DNA of 64,000 nucleotides from assembly GCA_038210375.1 (NCBI GenBank), contig JBBQWT010000001.1:62001-126000 (forward strand), given 5' to 3'. Source of the DNA: JBBQWT01 sp038210375 (lineage in GTDB: Bacteria; Acidobacteriota; Terriglobia; Terriglobales; Acidobacteriaceae). Numbering within the stretch: the stretch's first letter is position 1; the number at the start of each line of letters is the position of its first letter. The notes under the pieces were generated by a model that worked only from the letters and a program-made list of their open reading frames with translations, was not told the DNA's origin and ran no database searches. A program made the position numbers and the translations under genes. Shown piece after piece: positions 60,890-64,000 of this stretch.

Positions 60890-61267
60890 ATGCCGAATCA
60901 GCACGCCAAAGAAGCCATAGGTGCGGTCCTCAATCCCTTTCCTCCCGTCACCCAAGCCATAGCGTCCGCTGCGCGCGCGCGATTGCTAAGAATCTTTCCG
61001 GACGCGATCGAGACGGCTGAAGGCCGGGAGTTGGGCTATGGATTCGACCGCGGCTACAACGGATTGGTTTTCACCGTAAGCCTGAAAAAGAACGGGGTTA
61101 ATTTAGGCATCGTTGGCGGAGCTTCCATGGACGATCCGGACGGGCTATTGCGGGGCACAGGTAAACTGCACCGCCATGTCGAGATAGCCAACCTTGCGCT
61201 GCTTGACGACGACCGCCTCGTCCGCCTTCTCTCGTCAGCCCTCGTCCGGCGGCGTGCCCACCGTTAG
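60890..61267 (+). CDS. DUF1801-like protein
   Basis: A 125-residue soluble protein from ATG at 60890, opening PNQHAKEAIGAVLNPFPPV. Pattern ARLLRIFPDAIETAEGRELGYGF, LVFTVSLKKNGVNLGIVGGA and GKLHRHVEIANL matches the DUF1801 fold (compare 46547-47014). The short C terminus is Arg-rich. The start was chosen by the family N terminus; the frame continues upstream into the repeat copy. Confidence 0.75.
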   Translation: MPNQHAKEAIGAVLNPFPPVTQAIASAARARLLRIFPDAIETAEGRELGYGFDRGYNGLVFTVSLKKNGVNLGIVGGASMDDPDGLLRGTGKLHRHVEIANLALLDDDRLVRLLSSALVRRRAHR

Positions 61268-61388
61268 CACTCTCTTCGACGCCATCTGCGAACGACGGCG
61301 CTACAGAAGATCGTAACTCGCGAATAAGGAAGAGTTGTGGTTTTGTAACTCTTCGGGCATCATGCCTGCTGCATTCCGGAGCGCTTGC

Positions 61389-63014
61389 ATGCTTGGCACG
61401 ATGATGAATTCTCCGCTGACTCTTTCTGCGTTGCTGCATCGCGCGGGCCGGGTCTTTCCCGGCACATCAATCGTCTCCCGGCTGGCCGACGGGTCGCTGC
61501 ATCGTTACTCATACCGCGAGTTTTACCTGCGCGCACTGGCGCTGGCGCAGGGTCTGCAACGCATAGGAATGGCGCGCGGCGACCGGGTGGCGAGCCTGAT
61601 GTGGAACCACTACGCCCACCTGGAGGCTTACTTCGGAGTGCCGGCCAGCGGGGCGGTTCTCCACACCTTGAATCTCAGGCTACATGCTGACGAGCTGGCG
61701 TTCATCGTCAACCACGCGCAAGACCGATTTCTGATTGTCGATGAGATTCTTCTTCCGCTTTACGAGAAAATTCGGGACCAGGTGCGGATTGAGCGTGTAT
61801 TTGTGGTGCAACATAGCGACCACGCACTGCCTTCCGGCTACGAGAGCTATGAATCTTTGCTTGCCGGGAATCACATTCCCTTGGATGCACCCCAGGTAGA
61901 CGAAAACGAAGCCGCGGCCATGGCTTATACATCCGGCACCACTGGTCGTCCCAAGGGAGTGGTCTACTCCCACCGAGCGCTGGCGCTGCATGCATTTTCG
62001 ATTGCATTACCCGACAACTTCGACATATCGCGAAACGACGTGATCCTGCCCGCCATGTCGATGTTCCACGCCAACGCCTGGGGATTGCCTCATGCCGCTA
62101 TCATGACCGGGGCATCCCTGGTTTTCCCCGGAATGCATCTTCAACCCGAAAGCCTGCTTGAGCTGCTGCAAGATGAGCGTGTAACCCTCACCGGAGGAGT
62201 GCCCACCATATGGCTGGCGGTCCTGCGGTGCATGGCGCAGCATCCTGGGAGGTGGTGCCTGCAGCCGGGAATGCGGGTGCTGATCGCCGGATCGGCCGCG
62301 CCAGAATCGTTGTTCCGCAGCTTTGATGAGCTCGGCATCGAAGTGATCCAGCCGTGGGGACTGACCGAAACCACGCCCATGGCCACCATTTGCAAGCTGA
62401 AGCCCCACATGAAAGATTGGCCCGCGGACCGGAAATACGAGATGCGCGCCAAGCAAGGCCTGCCTTCGCCTTTCATCGAACTGCGGGTGATGGGCGAAAA
62501 AGGCGAGTTGCCCTGGGACGGAGAATCCGCGGGCGAGGTCCAGGTGCGAGGGCCATGGGTTGCCGCCAGCTATTTCAACATGCCCGAAGTGACCGAACCG
62601 TGGACCGATGATGGATGGTTGAAAACCGGAGACGCGGCCCACATCGATGCCGAAGGCTACCTGAAGATTACTGATCGCGAAAAAGACCTGATCAAGTCGG
62701 GTGGGGAATGGATCAGCTCAATCGACCTCGAAAATGCGCTGGTCGCGCATGCAGGGGTGCGCGAGGCGGCGGTCATTGCGGTAGAGCATCCCAAGTGGCA
62801 GGAGCGTCCGCTGGCCCTGGTGGTCATTGCTGACGCAGATCAGCCCAGCCCGGAGGAGCTGCGTGCCTGGCTAGCGAAGAAATTTGCCAAGTGGCAACTG
62901 CCGGACGAATTCGTTTTCGTGAGCGAACTTCCGCATACCTCCACCGGCAAATTGTTAAAGAAGGAGTTGCGAAAGATTTACAAGGATTGGTACTTGACCC
63001 CGCCGAAAACATAA
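61389..63014 (+). CDS. Long-chain fatty acid--CoA ligase (AMP-binding enzyme)
   Basis: Activates a carboxylic acid with ATP and CoA via an acyl-adenylate. 541 residues from ATG at 61389 (GGAG at a good distance); starts at 61335 (TTG) and 61362 are alternatives. Motifs: AMAYTSGTTGRPKGVVYSHR (P-loop-like A3), PWGLTETTP, WLKTGDAAHIDAEGYL and the catalytic Lys in TSTGKLLKKELRK. The typical opening SLHRYSYREFYLRALALAQ is seen. The chain-length preference is not readable; probably medium or long chains. Overlapping genes: none. Confidence 0.93.
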   Translation: MLGTMMNSPLTLSALLHRAGRVFPGTSIVSRLADGSLHRYSYREFYLRALALAQGLQRIGMARGDRVASLMWNHYAHLEAYFGVPASGAVLHTLNLRLHADELAFIVNHAQDRFLIVDEILLPLYEKIRDQVRIERVFVVQHSDHALPSGYESYESLLAGNHIPLDAPQVDENEAAAMAYTSGTTGRPKGVVYSHRALALHAFSIALPDNFDISRNDVILPAMSMFHANAWGLPHAAIMTGASLVFPGMHLQPESLLELLQDERVTLTGGVPTIWLAVLRCMAQHPGRWCLQPGMRVLIAGSAAPESLFRSFDELGIEVIQPWGLTETTPMATICKLKPHMKDWPADRKYEMRAKQGLPSPFIELRVMGEKGELPWDGESAGEVQVRGPWVAASYFNMPEVTEPWTDDGWLKTGDAAHIDAEGYLKITDREKDLIKSGGEWISSIDLENALVAHAGVREAAVIAVEHPKWQERPLALVVIADADQPSPEELRAWLAKKFAKWQLPDEFVFVSELPHTSTGKLLKKELRKIYKDWYLTPPKT

Positions 63015-63036
63015 AGCCCCGCTCCCGCTTAAGACA

Positions 63037-64000
63037 ATGCTATTCAATTCGCTGGAATTTCTGCTGTTCTTCCCGATCGTGACCGCGGTTTATTTCTTTC
63101 TGCCGCAGCGCTTCCGCGCGTGGTTCTTGTTATTTGCAAGCTGCGTCTTCTACATGTCGTTTGTGCCCGCTTACATCCTGATTCTGGCTTTCACTATTTT
63201 CGTTGATTATTTTGCCGGCATGCTGATTGAAGGCGCGGAAGGGAGACAGAGGAAATACTTCCTGGTAGCCAGTGTTTTTGCCAATGTCGGGGTGTTAGCG
63301 CTGTTCAAGTATTACAACTTTCTGGATTGGAACCTGGACTGGTTGCTGCAACGCTTTGGGCGGCATACTCCTTTGCCTTTTCTTGCCATCGCGCTGCCGA
63401 TCGGGCTCTCATTTCATACCTTTCAAGCGATGAGTTATACCATTGAAGTTTACCGGCGAAAACAACGCGCCGAGCGAAATTTGCATATCTATGCCCTTTA
63501 CGTAATGTTCTACCCCCAATTGGTGGCCGGCCCGATCGAACGGCCGCAAAACCTGCTGCACCAGTTTTATGAACATCATGAATTTCGTTATAGCCGGGTG
63601 ACCGGCGGCCTCAAGCTCATGGCCTGGGGCTTCTTCAAGAAAGTGGTGATTGCCGACCGGCTGGCGCGCATGGTGAGCCGGGTTTACGACGACCCGTGGT
63701 CCTACCAGGGATTGCCGCTGATCCTGGCGACGTTTTACTTTGCCATTCAAATTTACTGCGATTTTTCCGGGTATTCCGACATTGCCATTGGCGCCGCAGA
63801 GGTGATGGGGTTTCGCCTGATGCGAAACTTCAACCGGCCGTATTTTGCGCGCAGTATTGCGGACTTCTGGGGCGGTTGGCATATCTCCCTTTCCACCTGG
63901 TTTCGCGATTACCTTTATATTTGCCTGGGCGGAAACCGGGTCAGCATTCCGCGCTGGTATCTCAACTTATTCATCGTTTTTCTGGTCAGCGGTCTGTGGC
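63037..64000 (+). CDS. MBOAT-family membrane O-acyltransferase (cut by window edge)
   Basis: Starts at ATG 63037 and runs past the end of the window; at least 321 residues are visible. An AlgI/DltB-like protein with many hydrophobic helices (MLFNSLEFLLFFPIVTAVYFFLP, then LALFKYYNFLDW). YPQLVAGPIERPQNLL and the catalytic-region motif FWGGWHISLSTWFRDYLYI with the conserved His are diagnostic. Relatives acetylate alginate or other exopolysaccharides. It follows the ligase by 22 bases, so possibly co-transcribed. The remaining C terminus lies outside. Confidence 0.93.
   Translation, partial: MLFNSLEFLLFFPIVTAVYFFLPQRFRAWFLLFASCVFYMSFVPAYILILAFTIFVDYFAGMLIEGAEGRQRKYFLVASVFANVGVLALFKYYNFLDWNLDWLLQRFGRHTPLPFLAIALPIGLSFHTFQAMSYTIEVYRRKQRAERNLHIYALYVMFYPQLVAGPIERPQNLLHQFYEHHEFRYSRVTGGLKLMAWGFFKKVVIADRLARMVSRVYDDPWSYQGLPLILATFYFAIQIYCDFSGYSDIAIGAAEVMGFRLMRNFNRPYFARSIADFWGGWHISLSTWFRDYLYICLGGNRVSIPRWYLNLFIVFLVSGLW

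Overview
The window looks like a chromosomal segment of an acidobacterium (Terriglobia/Koribacter-Sulfotelmatobacter type). This is inferred from content, not from a marker gene: high GC, HemQ-type heme synthesis in a diderm-like gene set, many secreted or TPR/DUF3857/kelch/beta-helix proteins of unknown role, Hanks-type serine/threonine kinases fused to TPR or beta-propeller modules, and interspersed intergenic repeats ending in GATGACA. No rRNA, CRISPR array or prophage was seen. One tRNA (Gln, CTG anticodon) lies at the left edge.

Layout. 1-360: possible gene tail and tRNA-Gln. 360-6050: a PilZ-like gene, then two IS1595-family insertion sequences (863-2927 and 3741-6045), each with an 8-bp target duplication and non-transposase cargo, on either side of a pirin gene. 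6535-12093: aldehyde dehydrogenase, rpsO-pnp, and an EamA transporter. 12411-20441: metallo-hydrolase, DUF2071 protein, mazG, a GNAT-enolase-superfamily pair that resembles the N-succinylamino acid racemase pathway, two secreted proteins, and ymdB. 20575-27111: mutS-nagZ-anmK-peptide-binding lipoprotein, a same-strand cluster whose last three genes suggest muropeptide recycling. 27294-35864: a small amber-interrupted gene, a class A beta-lactamase-like gene, a cytochrome c assembly/HemX-type gene with hemA-hemC-hemD, nth, hemQ and a DedA protein. 36777-40784: nuoI-like ferredoxin and metH. 40792-54228: mostly secreted or envelope proteins, a PAS histidine kinase, a methyltransferase and a glycosyltransferase. 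54334-59432: two convergent serine/threonine kinase genes, the second with a frameshift in a run of five C. 59433-60880: repeat-rich region with a broken GIY-YIG gene. 60890-64000: DUF1801-like protein, acyl-CoA ligase, and the start of an MBOAT acyltransferase cut by the window edge.

Working together: hemA, hemC, hemD and hemQ point to heme made through coproheme. nagZ frees GlcNAc from muropeptides and AnmK phosphorylates the anhydroMurNAc, while the lipoprotein could bind the peptide. rpsO and pnp form the usual ribosome/RNA-decay pair. The most unusual material is the cargo of the two insertion sequences: a proteasome-fold (Ntn hydrolase-like) protein with a small coiled-coil partner in one, and a membrane-anchored protein in the other.
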